NCBI GenBank assembly: GCA_030656035.1
Contig: JAUSOK010000034.1
Span: 1 to 54,542 of the forward strand
Origin: Syntrophales bacterium
GTDB lineage: Bacteria; Desulfobacterota; Syntrophia; Syntrophales; Fen-1087
DNA length: 54,542 bases
Direction of reading: 5' to 3'
The position numbers and the translations under genes were made by a program. Shown here piece after piece: positions 47,869 through 54,542 of the stretch. Positions within the stretch are counted from its first letter, which is position 1. Each line of letters starts with the position of its first letter. The notes beneath the pieces were generated by a model. It had not been told where the DNA came from. It worked only from the letters and a program-made list of their open reading frames with translations, and did no database searches.

Positions 47869-48909
47869 ATGATCAAAGTCGGCGTTTACGGGGCCAGCGG
47901 GTACACGGGTCTGGAGCTTTTAAAGCATCTGCTCTTTCATCCGGCGGTGGCGGTTACGGCTATCACGTCGCGCCGGTACGCGGGGGTTCCACTTACGGAT
48001 GTCTATCCTGTTTTTCAGGGGTTGACGGATCTCACTTTCATGAACGCATCGCCCGCTGAGGTCGCCCGTCTCGCCGATGTTGTATTCTTAGCGCTTCCCC
48101 ACGGGGTTTCCATGACCGTGGCCCCGGCGTTTCTGGCAGCCGGGAAAAAGGTGATCGATCTGAGTGCGGATTTTCGTTTGCGGGAGGTGGCCGAGTATGA
48201 GCGCTGGTATGGAAAGCATGCGGCGCCGGTGTTGCTGGCCCAGGCGGCTTACGGCATTCCTGAACTTTATCGTGAGACGATCCGGAAAGCCAGCCTGGTT
48301 GCCAATCCCGGATGCTACCCCACCAGCGTGATCCTGGGGCTCGCCCCTCTGCTCAAGGCCGGCTGGATCGACACGGCTTCCATCATTGTCGATGCTAAAT
48401 CCGGCGTCAGCGGGGCCGGGCGGGAACCGCAGGTTGCCTCTCTGTTCTGCGAAGTCAATGAAGGATTCAAGGCCTATAATGTTGGCGGCCAGCATCGCCA
48501 TATCCCCGAAATGGAGCAGGAACTCGCCACGCTGGCCGGGTGCGAGATCAGGATTTCTTTCACCCCCCATCTGCTTCCTGTCAACCGGGGCATTCTGAGT
48601 ACGATTTATGGATCCCTGCGACCAGATACGACGCCGGATGAATTGACGGATCTCTATCGGCGGCATTATCAGGATGAACCATTTGTCAGAATCTGTAAGC
48701 CCGGCGCATTTCCGAATATTTCTTCGGTCTGCGGCTCAAACTTTTGTGACATCGGGGTAACCATAGATAAAAGAACGAAACGGGTGATTATCCTGTCGGC
48801 AATCGATAATTTGATCAAGGGGGCGGCCGGTCAGGCCATTCAGAATATGAACTTGATTTGTGGATGCAGCGAAGAGACGGGACTGACCGGGATCTCCCGT
48901 TTTCCATAG
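47869..48909 (+). CDS. argC: N-acetyl-gamma-glutamyl-phosphate reductase
   Basis: NADPH-dependent third step of arginine/ornithine synthesis. Rossmann GASGYTG at 8-14, the catalytic Cys149 in NPGCYPT and the GGQHRHIPE block that supplies the active-site His. 346 residues, long-form ArgC. GAGGAG precedes the ATG. No other arg gene is near; cysS follows by 60 bases. Confidence 0.95.
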   Translation: MIKVGVYGASGYTGLELLKHLLFHPAVAVTAITSRRYAGVPLTDVYPVFQGLTDLTFMNASPAEVARLADVVFLALPHGVSMTVAPAFLAAGKKVIDLSADFRLREVAEYERWYGKHAAPVLLAQAAYGIPELYRETIRKASLVANPGCYPTSVILGLAPLLKAGWIDTASIIVDAKSGVSGAGREPQVASLFCEVNEGFKAYNVGGQHRHIPEMEQELATLAGCEIRISFTPHLLPVNRGILSTIYGSLRPDTTPDELTDLYRRHYQDEPFVRICKPGAFPNISSVCGSNFCDIGVTIDKRTKRVIILSAIDNLIKGAAGQAIQNMNLICGCSEETGLTGISRFP

Positions 48910-48969
48910 CGGCCATTGCCCCCGGCGTTTTCCATCGTGGCTATAAATGTAAAGAAAGAGAGAGGTTCC

Positions 48970-50451
48970 ATGTCGATTACCCTCTACAACACGCTCACCC
49001 GGAAAAAAGAGGCATTTCAACCTATCCGGGACGGGAAAGTCGGCATCTATGCCTGCGGCATTACCGTCTATGATGTCTGTCATGTCGGTCATGCCCGTTC
49101 CGCAGTTGTATTCGACACGATCACAAGATACCTGCGGCGCCGGGGTTACGACGTAACCTTCGTAAAAAATTTTACCGATGTGGATGACAAGATTATCCAG
49201 AAAAGCCATGAAGCAGGGGGCGGCATTGCGGACATCTCCGAGCGCTATATCCGCGAACATGACGAGGATATGGACCGGCTTGGCGTGGCCCGTCCCTCCT
49301 TTGCTCCCAGGGCCACAACGTACATTCGGGAAATGATCAGCCTGATCGGGAAACTCGCGGAGAAGGGGCTTGCCTACGAGGTGGACGGGGATGTTTATTA
49401 TGCTGTAAAAAACTTTCCGGGTTACGGAAAGCTGTCTGGCCGGAATCTGGACGAGATGATGGCAGGCGCCCGCGTGGACGTGAATGATAAAAAAAGGAAT
49501 CCCCTCGATTTTGCTCTCTGGAAAGCGAGCAAGGAAGGAGAGCCCTGGTGGGAAAGTCCCTGGGGACGGGGACGCCCGGGATGGCACATCGAATGCTCCG
49601 TCATGAGTCAGATCTTTCTGGGGGATACCTTTGACATCCACGGCGGCGGAGAAGACCTGATTTTTCCCCATCACGAAAATGAGATCGCCCAATCCGAGGG
49701 GGCGACAGGCAAACCCCTTGCCCACTACTGGGTACACAACGGCTTCGTCCGGATCAACAGTGAGAAGATGTCGAAATCGCTCGATAATTTCTTTACGATC
49801 CGGGACATGCTGGCGGCTTACCACCCAGATGTTTTGAGACTGTTTCTGCTGCAGAGCCATTACCGGAGCCCGGTGGATTTTTCGGAGGAGGCCCTGGCCG
49901 AGGCGAGGACGGGCATGGACCGCTTTTACAGCGCACTCAAACGGATCAAGGCGTTGTTGGCCCTGCCTTCCGCCGGCGCCGAGGCGAATCCATCCGGATT
50001 GTCAGGGAAGGACAGGGAAATGTATGAAAAGCTGTCATCTCTGCCTGTTCATTTTATCGAGGCCATGGATGACGATTTCAATACGGCCAGGGCGCTGGGG
50101 CATATGTTTGAGGCCGTCCGGTTAATGAACGGGTTTATGGCCGACAGGACATTTGTCCGCTCGCCCGAGACCGTTTTACTTCTTAAAACGGCACAGGATA
50201 TCCTGATCGACCTCGGAGGCGTGCTTGGCTTTTTTCGCACAGATCCCCATGTCTATTTTGAGCAGGACCGGGACCGGGAAGCGGCCAAGAGAGGCCTTGA
50301 CACGGCGGAGATTGAAACCCTCATTACTGCGAGGCAGGCCGCCCGGTCGGCCAGAAACTGGCAGAAGGCCGATGAGATCCGGGACATCCTGGCCGCAAAA
50401 AAAATCACGATCGAGGACTCCCCTGTCGGAACGACCTGGAAGTTCGAATAG
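48970..50451 (+). CDS. cysS: Cysteinyl-tRNA synthetase, canonical
   Basis: Charges tRNA-Cys. It has every catalytic signature: CGITVYD with the zinc Cys at 29, HVGH, FTDVDDKII, GWHIEC, FPHHENEIAQSE with the zinc His and Glu, and KMSKS, then the anticodon-binding part ending DSPVGTTWKFE. 493 residues from ATG 48970, four bases after AGAGG; the track start at 48916 adds 18 residues. This complete enzyme makes the divergent CysRS domain of the 10.7-kb fusion redundant for ordinary charging. Confidence 0.96.
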   Translation: MSITLYNTLTRKKEAFQPIRDGKVGIYACGITVYDVCHVGHARSAVVFDTITRYLRRRGYDVTFVKNFTDVDDKIIQKSHEAGGGIADISERYIREHDEDMDRLGVARPSFAPRATTYIREMISLIGKLAEKGLAYEVDGDVYYAVKNFPGYGKLSGRNLDEMMAGARVDVNDKKRNPLDFALWKASKEGEPWWESPWGRGRPGWHIECSVMSQIFLGDTFDIHGGGEDLIFPHHENEIAQSEGATGKPLAHYWVHNGFVRINSEKMSKSLDNFFTIRDMLAAYHPDVLRLFLLQSHYRSPVDFSEEALAEARTGMDRFYSALKRIKALLALPSAGAEANPSGLSGKDREMYEKLSSLPVHFIEAMDDDFNTARALGHMFEAVRLMNGFMADRTFVRSPETVLLLKTAQDILIDLGGVLGFFRTDPHVYFEQDRDREAAKRGLDTAEIETLITARQAARSARNWQKADEIRDILAAKKITIEDSPVGTTWKFE

Positions 50452-50510
50452 GGACGAAGCCTGCCCCAAATTTTTCAATTCCTTTGCGGATCCATTCTTC
50501 CCGGGGGTTA

Positions 50511-52304
50511 TCACGGTTGAGGATTCAGAGCCGCTTTCAGGTCATCAATCGTGTATGGCCGGATGACGCCGCCGCTGAACCCTTGCGACCGGAACTCTGC
50601 CAATAGCGGATGATGATGGATATCTTCACCGGCGATGATGGCTTTTACATGTGGATTTATCTGCCGCAGCGACTGCAGAATGTTTTCCACACCCTCAGGG
50701 GTGGTTGAATCCAGAATAACGGCGGTGTAGGGCCGGTTTGCTTCCAATGCCGTCCGGTAATACCGGAGGGCATTCTCCGGGTTGCGGGCAAAGTCGCAGT
50801 CATAGCCCAGGAAATGGAGCATAATTTCTGCCGCATTCCGCATGACCGCATCATGATCCATGACCAGAATCTTCTCTCTGCCGACTGCTGACACATCTGT
50901 GTTATTGTTTTCTGAATAACTGTTCGTCTTCGCCTCAGGAAGATAGACATCCACAATCGTCCCCACCTGGGGTTCCGATTGCACGGTGATAAAACCGTCG
51001 TGCTTCTTGATGATGGCGTAACACATAGCCAGCCCAAGACCGATCCCGGTAGAATCGCTTTTCTGTTTTGTGGTAAAATAAGGCTCAAACAGTTTTTCCA
51101 GGTGTTCCATGGGAATGCCGACTCCATGATCTTCCACGGACCATTTGACATATTTTCCTTCTCTGAGAGGCAGGCTATCGCCTGACGAGACGACGATATT
51201 TTTAGCGCGAATATGAACGATCCCCCCATTTGGCATGGCTTCCCGGGCATTGATCAACAGATTCCGGATGACCTGCCTGATATGGCTGTCGTCAATATCA
51301 ACGTTCCAGAGATCATCGGGCAGATCGAATTGACAGGAGATGTTCGTATCGTTAATGGTCGTCGCTGCCGTTTCCTGCAAGAGCGGGACAAGCGGGGTCG
51401 ATTTCCGGATCGGATTTCCGCCCTTGGAAAAGGTAATGAGCCGGTTGGTCAATTCCTTTGCCTGGAGGCTTGCTTTTTCGGCGATTTCCAGGCCCTGTTC
51501 CAGGATATTGTCTTCATCGGCGACAGAAATTTTTGCCAGGAAGATGTTGCGCAGGATGGCGGATAAAAGGCTGCCGAAATCATTGGCAATCCCGCCTGCA
51601 AGAATGCCGAGGGATTCCAGCTTCTTGATTTTGATCAATTCTTCTTCCGCTTGTTTCTGCTCCGTGATGTCTTCCAGCGCTTCCACGGCGCCGATCAGAT
51701 AGCCGGAAGAATCCCGGATCACTGCGGCCGTAAAGCGCAGCCATTTTCCTTTTTCCCCCAGGACCGGAAAGAAGTCTATCCCCTCATAGGCCTCGTCGAT
51801 GAGCTTGGATTTGGTGCAGAGGCCGGAATACCATTGGGGAATGGCATCGAGGGTTTCATCCACCAGCAGATCGGCCATGCAGGGCCTCTGTGTGTTGTAA
51901 AAGGCCTTCCAGTGGTCAGTTGTTTTGATCACGTCTTCGGCTTTTATTTTGCTGAGGACTTCAATAGCCCTGTTCCAGTAGATCACGCGGTGATCCTTTC
52001 CCAGGACGAAGGTCGCAATCGGAGAGCCCTGAAGGATGCTGTAGAGGCGCTGCTCACTCTCCCGCAATTCCTGATCTGCCCACTTGCGCCAGACGATCTG
52101 ATAAAATTTCCCGATGCAGATCGCGACCGCCAACAGGAAAAAGCCGATCATGAGGAACGGTTCTGTATTGTAGGTTTGATCGATCCGGTAACCCAGGTAG
52201 AGAAATACAAACGAACTGATGACCAGGGCAAAGCCCCAGATAATCAAATAGATGAATTCACGGTTGCGGGAAGATCCATGATGATTCCGATTTCTTGAAA
52301 TCAC
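50511..52304 (-). CDS. Hybrid PAS sensor kinase-like protein lacking the H-box histidine
   Basis: 597 residues: two membrane helices (about 17-40 and 48-72), a PAS/PAC region (about 84-215), a coiled HisKA segment, an HATPase domain with N box NLLINAREAM, G1 DHGVGIP, F box FEPYFTTK and G2 STGIGLGLAMC, and a C-terminal receiver (478-597). The H box reads GGIANDFGS where GGIAHDFNN is usual: Asn241 replaces the phospho-accepting His. The receiver keeps D483/D485 and D532 but has Ala558 and Arg582 where Thr/Ser and Lys are expected. GTG start with AAAGGGG eight bases upstream. It may act as a partner or sensor rather than a kinase. Confidence 0.88.
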   Translation of the reverse strand: MISRNRNHHGSSRNREFIYLIIWGFALVISSFVFLYLGYRIDQTYNTEPFLMIGFFLLAVAICIGKFYQIVWRKWADQELRESEQRLYSILQGSPIATFVLGKDHRVIYWNRAIEVLSKIKAEDVIKTTDHWKAFYNTQRPCMADLLVDETLDAIPQWYSGLCTKSKLIDEAYEGIDFFPVLGEKGKWLRFTAAVIRDSSGYLIGAVEALEDITEQKQAEEELIKIKKLESLGILAGGIANDFGSLLSAILRNIFLAKISVADEDNILEQGLEIAEKASLQAKELTNRLITFSKGGNPIRKSTPLVPLLQETAATTINDTNISCQFDLPDDLWNVDIDDSHIRQVIRNLLINAREAMPNGGIVHIRAKNIVVSSGDSLPLREGKYVKWSVEDHGVGIPMEHLEKLFEPYFTTKQKSDSTGIGLGLAMCYAIIKKHDGFITVQSEPQVGTIVDVYLPEAKTNSYSENNNTDVSAVGREKILVMDHDAVMRNAAEIMLHFLGYDCDFARNPENALRYYRTALEANRPYTAVILDSTTPEGVENILQSLRQINPHVKAIIAGEDIHHHPLLAEFRSQGFSGGVIRPYTIDDLKAALNPQP

Positions 52305-52469
52305 GGCACAAGCCCCTTTGAGCTCCGCTGATTCTTCGAATCCAAAGTCAGCCTTTCATGCGATCCCATTTGCTGATCGCCGATGTTCAGATAGGATGCA
52401 ACCATTTCCGAAAATTCTAATTCCTTTGTCTTTCCGCTGCTGTCATTCTATTGATAATAGACAAGAACG

Positions 52470-54344
52470 TCATTCTTTGAAAGTCATCCTGAGTTCATAG
52501 ATTCCGTCGGCGATCTTCTTTTCAAGGTCAAAACCGCCCTGCTCAAATGTATGCAGCATGGGTTTGTTTTCCGCGAGAACTTCTGCGGTAAAGCCCAGCA
52601 GACCTTCCCGTCTGGCCAGGTAGGTCAGGTAGGACAGCAGTTCCGTTCCGATGCCGCGTTGATGATAATCATCGCGCACGGCAAAGGCCACTTCGGCCGT
52701 ATGCAACTGATCGTCAATATAATATCGTCCCACGCCCAGAATGTGCTCCTTGCCCTCCTGGGATATGACAGCCAATACGGCCATTTCCTTGCTGTAATCA
52801 ATGACGACCAGCTTCTGCAGGCGTTCGTGCGGCATGTCTTTACGCACCGACATGAAGCGGCGGTACATGCTCTGATCAGAAAGGGAGTAAACAAAGGTTT
52901 TCAGCAGGGGCTCGTCGCTCATTTTGATGGGCCTGAACAGAAGACTCACCCCCTCCCTTGTGGTCCGCCAGGTCTCCAGATGTTCCGGATACTCGCCGCT
53001 TTTACCGGGCAGGAAGGCCTGGTCGCGATAAATCAGATCAATCTTTTTGGCTTCCTCGATCAGCCAGTTTCTGAATTTGGGATGGGCGATGCCGATCAGT
53101 TCCATGGCCCGTTCGCGCATATTCTTACCGTGCAGATAGGCGATCCCGTATTCGGTGACCACGTAGCGGACATCCCCCCGGATCAGGGTGGCTCCGGCGC
53201 CCTGCCTCAGGCATGGAACAATCCGGGAAGCCACGTCGGAGGCAGCGGTGGATTGCAGGGTCAGGATGGCCTTGCCCCCTTTGGCCAGAACCGCCCCGCG
53301 CATGAAATCCGCCTGTCCCCCAACACCGCTGTGGGACATCGTCCCGATGGATTCCGCCGTGGCCTGTCCGGTCAGGTCAATTTCCAGGGCGCTGTTGATG
53401 GCGACCATGTTTTCCTGACTGGCGATAACCAGAGGGTCGTTGGTATAATCAACCGTTCTGAACTCGATGGAGGGATTATCGTTGAGATAATCATAGGTAT
53501 CCTTGTGTCCCATGCAGAAGGTGGCCACTGTTTTCCCGCGATTAACGGTTTTTCGGGAATTATCGATGACCCCTTTTTGCATCAGCGCGATGATGCCGTC
53601 GGTAACCAGTTCGCTGTGGACGCCCAGGTGTTTTTTGTCGGAAAGGTGAGACAGGACGGCGTTGGGGATCCGGCCATAACCGACCTGGATCGTGTCGCCG
53701 TCCTCGATCAGCCGGGAAACATATTTACCGATTTGCCGGGCGATGTCCGTATCCGCTTCCGGCTGGTATTCCAGAAGCAGCTCGTCATAGGGGACCAGAT
53801 AGTCCACATCATTGACATGAATAAACGTATCGCCGTGAACGCGCGGCATGTGGGTATTGACCTGCGCCACGACGAGCCTTGCCTTTTCCGCCGCCGCTTT
53901 CACGATGTCCACGCTGATGCCGAGACTCATATAGCCATGATTGTCGGGCGGCGACGTCTGAATCAGGGCGATGTCCACACGCACCAGGCCGCGATGAAAC
54001 AGATCCGGGACCCGGGACAGGAAAATCGGGGTATAATCCGCCAGGCCCTTGTTGACGGCATCCCGGGTACTGTCGCCGATAAAAAAGGAGTTGTGGCGGA
54101 AATTCTGCTTGAATTTTTCCGTGGCATAGGGCGCCACCCCCAGGCTCCGCACATGCAGGACTTCCGCGTCAAAAAAGGCCTTGGGATTGGATTTGACATA
54201 GCGGATCATCTCTTGAACCAGATGCTGGGGTTCGGCGCAGGCGGAACCGATAAAGATACTGTTGCCCCGGCGGATATGACCGAATATCGTTGTTAACGGT
54301 TCAAATTTGCCTGGATATTTAATTTTCCAGTCATTCGGCGACAT
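52470..54344 (-). CDS. Acyl-CoA hydrolase/CoA-transferase fused to a GNAT acetyltransferase
   Basis: 624 residues. Positions 1 to about 450 match the acetyl-CoA hydrolase / 4-hydroxybutyrate CoA-transferase family: SHSGVGGQADF, VTEYGIAYLHGKNMRERA and LIQTSPPDNHGYMSLG. From about 460 a GNAT domain follows, LLFRPIKMSDEPLLKTF and the acetyl-CoA loop HQRGIG at 561-566. The fusion could move CoA between short acids and modify lysines in response to acyl-CoA; this is inference. In syntrophs such transferases serve fatty or aromatic acid activation. AGAGG lies 11 bases before the ATG. It lies 165 bases upstream of the sensor-kinase gene on the same strand. Confidence 0.88.
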   Translation of the reverse strand: MSPNDWKIKYPGKFEPLTTIFGHIRRGNSIFIGSACAEPQHLVQEMIRYVKSNPKAFFDAEVLHVRSLGVAPYATEKFKQNFRHNSFFIGDSTRDAVNKGLADYTPIFLSRVPDLFHRGLVRVDIALIQTSPPDNHGYMSLGISVDIVKAAAEKARLVVAQVNTHMPRVHGDTFIHVNDVDYLVPYDELLLEYQPEADTDIARQIGKYVSRLIEDGDTIQVGYGRIPNAVLSHLSDKKHLGVHSELVTDGIIALMQKGVIDNSRKTVNRGKTVATFCMGHKDTYDYLNDNPSIEFRTVDYTNDPLVIASQENMVAINSALEIDLTGQATAESIGTMSHSGVGGQADFMRGAVLAKGGKAILTLQSTAASDVASRIVPCLRQGAGATLIRGDVRYVVTEYGIAYLHGKNMRERAMELIGIAHPKFRNWLIEEAKKIDLIYRDQAFLPGKSGEYPEHLETWRTTREGVSLLFRPIKMSDEPLLKTFVYSLSDQSMYRRFMSVRKDMPHERLQKLVVIDYSKEMAVLAVISQEGKEHILGVGRYYIDDQLHTAEVAFAVRDDYHQRGIGTELLSYLTYLARREGLLGFTAEVLAENKPMLHTFEQGGFDLEKKIADGIYELRMTFKE

Positions 54345-54395
54345 TTGCGGCTTTGCCTCTCATTTTCCACCGCAATTTTTCAGAAAATAGAGGAC

Positions 54396-54451
54396 CTGTC
54401 AAGGTGAAAGACAGAAAATTCTATTTTGTGATAGTCTTTCAAACTTGACAG
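54396..54451. promoter_or_regulatory. Near-perfect inverted repeat with TTGACA in both arms
   Basis: CTGTCAAGGTGAAAGAC (54396-54412) and GTCTTTCAAACTTGACAG (54434-54451) are reverse complements but for one insertion and one mismatch, 21 bases apart. Each arm carries TTGACA reading outward: 54445-54450 plus strand, 54398-54403 minus strand. A further CTCTTTCAAGG follows at 54458. It lies in the 193-base gap between the CoA-transferase and the gene beginning at the right edge; a divergent operator is plausible. Confidence 0.45.
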
Positions 54452-54537
54452 TCCGCGCTCTTTCAAGGTAAGCAAGTCCAATGAATTTGACCGGATTGAT
54501 TCCAAGATGCTTTTTCATCTCTATGTGAGGTTGGATT

Positions 54538-54542
54538 ATGAA
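54538..54542 (+). CDS. Possible start of the next plus-strand gene (cut by the window)
   Basis: GAGG at 54527-54530 is followed after seven bases by ATG and the window ends two bases later. Spacing is ideal for a ribosome site and the position fits a gene divergent from the CoA-transferase. Nothing can be said about its product. Confidence 0.3.

Noticed and set aside
48736-49860. 374-aa minus-strand ORF across argC and cysS
   Set aside because: Shadow spanning two real genes on the opposite strand; no motifs or ribosome site.
52551-54296. 581-aa plus-strand ORF opposite the CoA-transferase gene
   Set aside because: Pure antisense shadow: the minus strand carries clear CoA-transferase and GNAT motifs, while this frame shows no recognisable domain and arises from codon bias.

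Overview
The window carries the housekeeping core of a Gram-negative, LPS-bearing bacterium. FtsK, PlsC, heptose kinase, LptD, type IV pilus PilC, zinc-type S14/L33/L36, the DUF4416-yicC-gmk-rpoZ block and the flavour of the C-terminal CoA-transferase/GNAT protein and sensor kinase all suggest Desulfobacterota (former Deltaproteobacteria), most likely a Syntrophus/Smithella-like syntroph. That placement is inference from gene content, not from a tree. There is no phage, integrase, complete IS or CRISPR array, and no gene-free stretch longer than about 215 bases.

Layout. 1-3.7 kb, minus strand: plsC-ftsK-rimO (rimO cut by the window edge). 3.8-10 kb, plus strand: hldA-DUF4416-yicC-gmk-rpoZ-pyrF-rlmB-pilC, many with overlapping start/stop codons. 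A tRNA-Pro(CGG) lies on the minus strand, followed by a DUF1178 gene and a 769-residue fusion of cysteine synthase with a divergent cysteinyl-tRNA synthetase. 13.0-25.6 kb: tRNA-Thr/Tyr/Gly/Thr, rpmG, tRNA-Trp, secE, nusG, rplKAJL and rpoBC. 25.6-42.7 kb: the str, S10, spc and alpha ribosomal clusters almost uninterrupted (rpsL to rplQ), without fusA and adk. 42.8-50.5 kb: a small EF-Tu-domain-2-like gene between two terminators, folC-lptD, rplM-rpsI, then argC and a canonical cysS. 50.5-54.3 kb, minus strand: a PAS sensor kinase/receiver protein lacking the phospho-accepting His, and a CoA-transferase fused to a GNAT acetyltransferase.

How the genes fit together. Most of the window builds ribosomes and RNA polymerase and is wired for autogenous control. 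I see a candidate L10 leader before rplJ, mutually exclusive hairpins between rplL and rpoB, a terminator-like hairpin between rpsJ and rplC, and strong intrinsic terminators after rplQ, the EF-Tu-like gene and rpsI. Many highly expressed genes start with TTG or GTG behind good Shine-Dalgarno sites.

Most notable items: (1) the CysK-CysRS fusion, whose synthetase half has lost a zinc ligand and the TDxDDK motif while a canonical CysRS is encoded 36 kb away; (2) the sensor kinase with Asn at the H-box histidine and a degraded receiver; (3) a 19-bp-arm REP-like palindrome inside the spc operon; (4) the alternative RNA structures in the rplL-rpoB and rpsJ-rplC gaps. Start codons below are my choices from Shine-Dalgarno position and family length; where they differ from the ORF track I say so.
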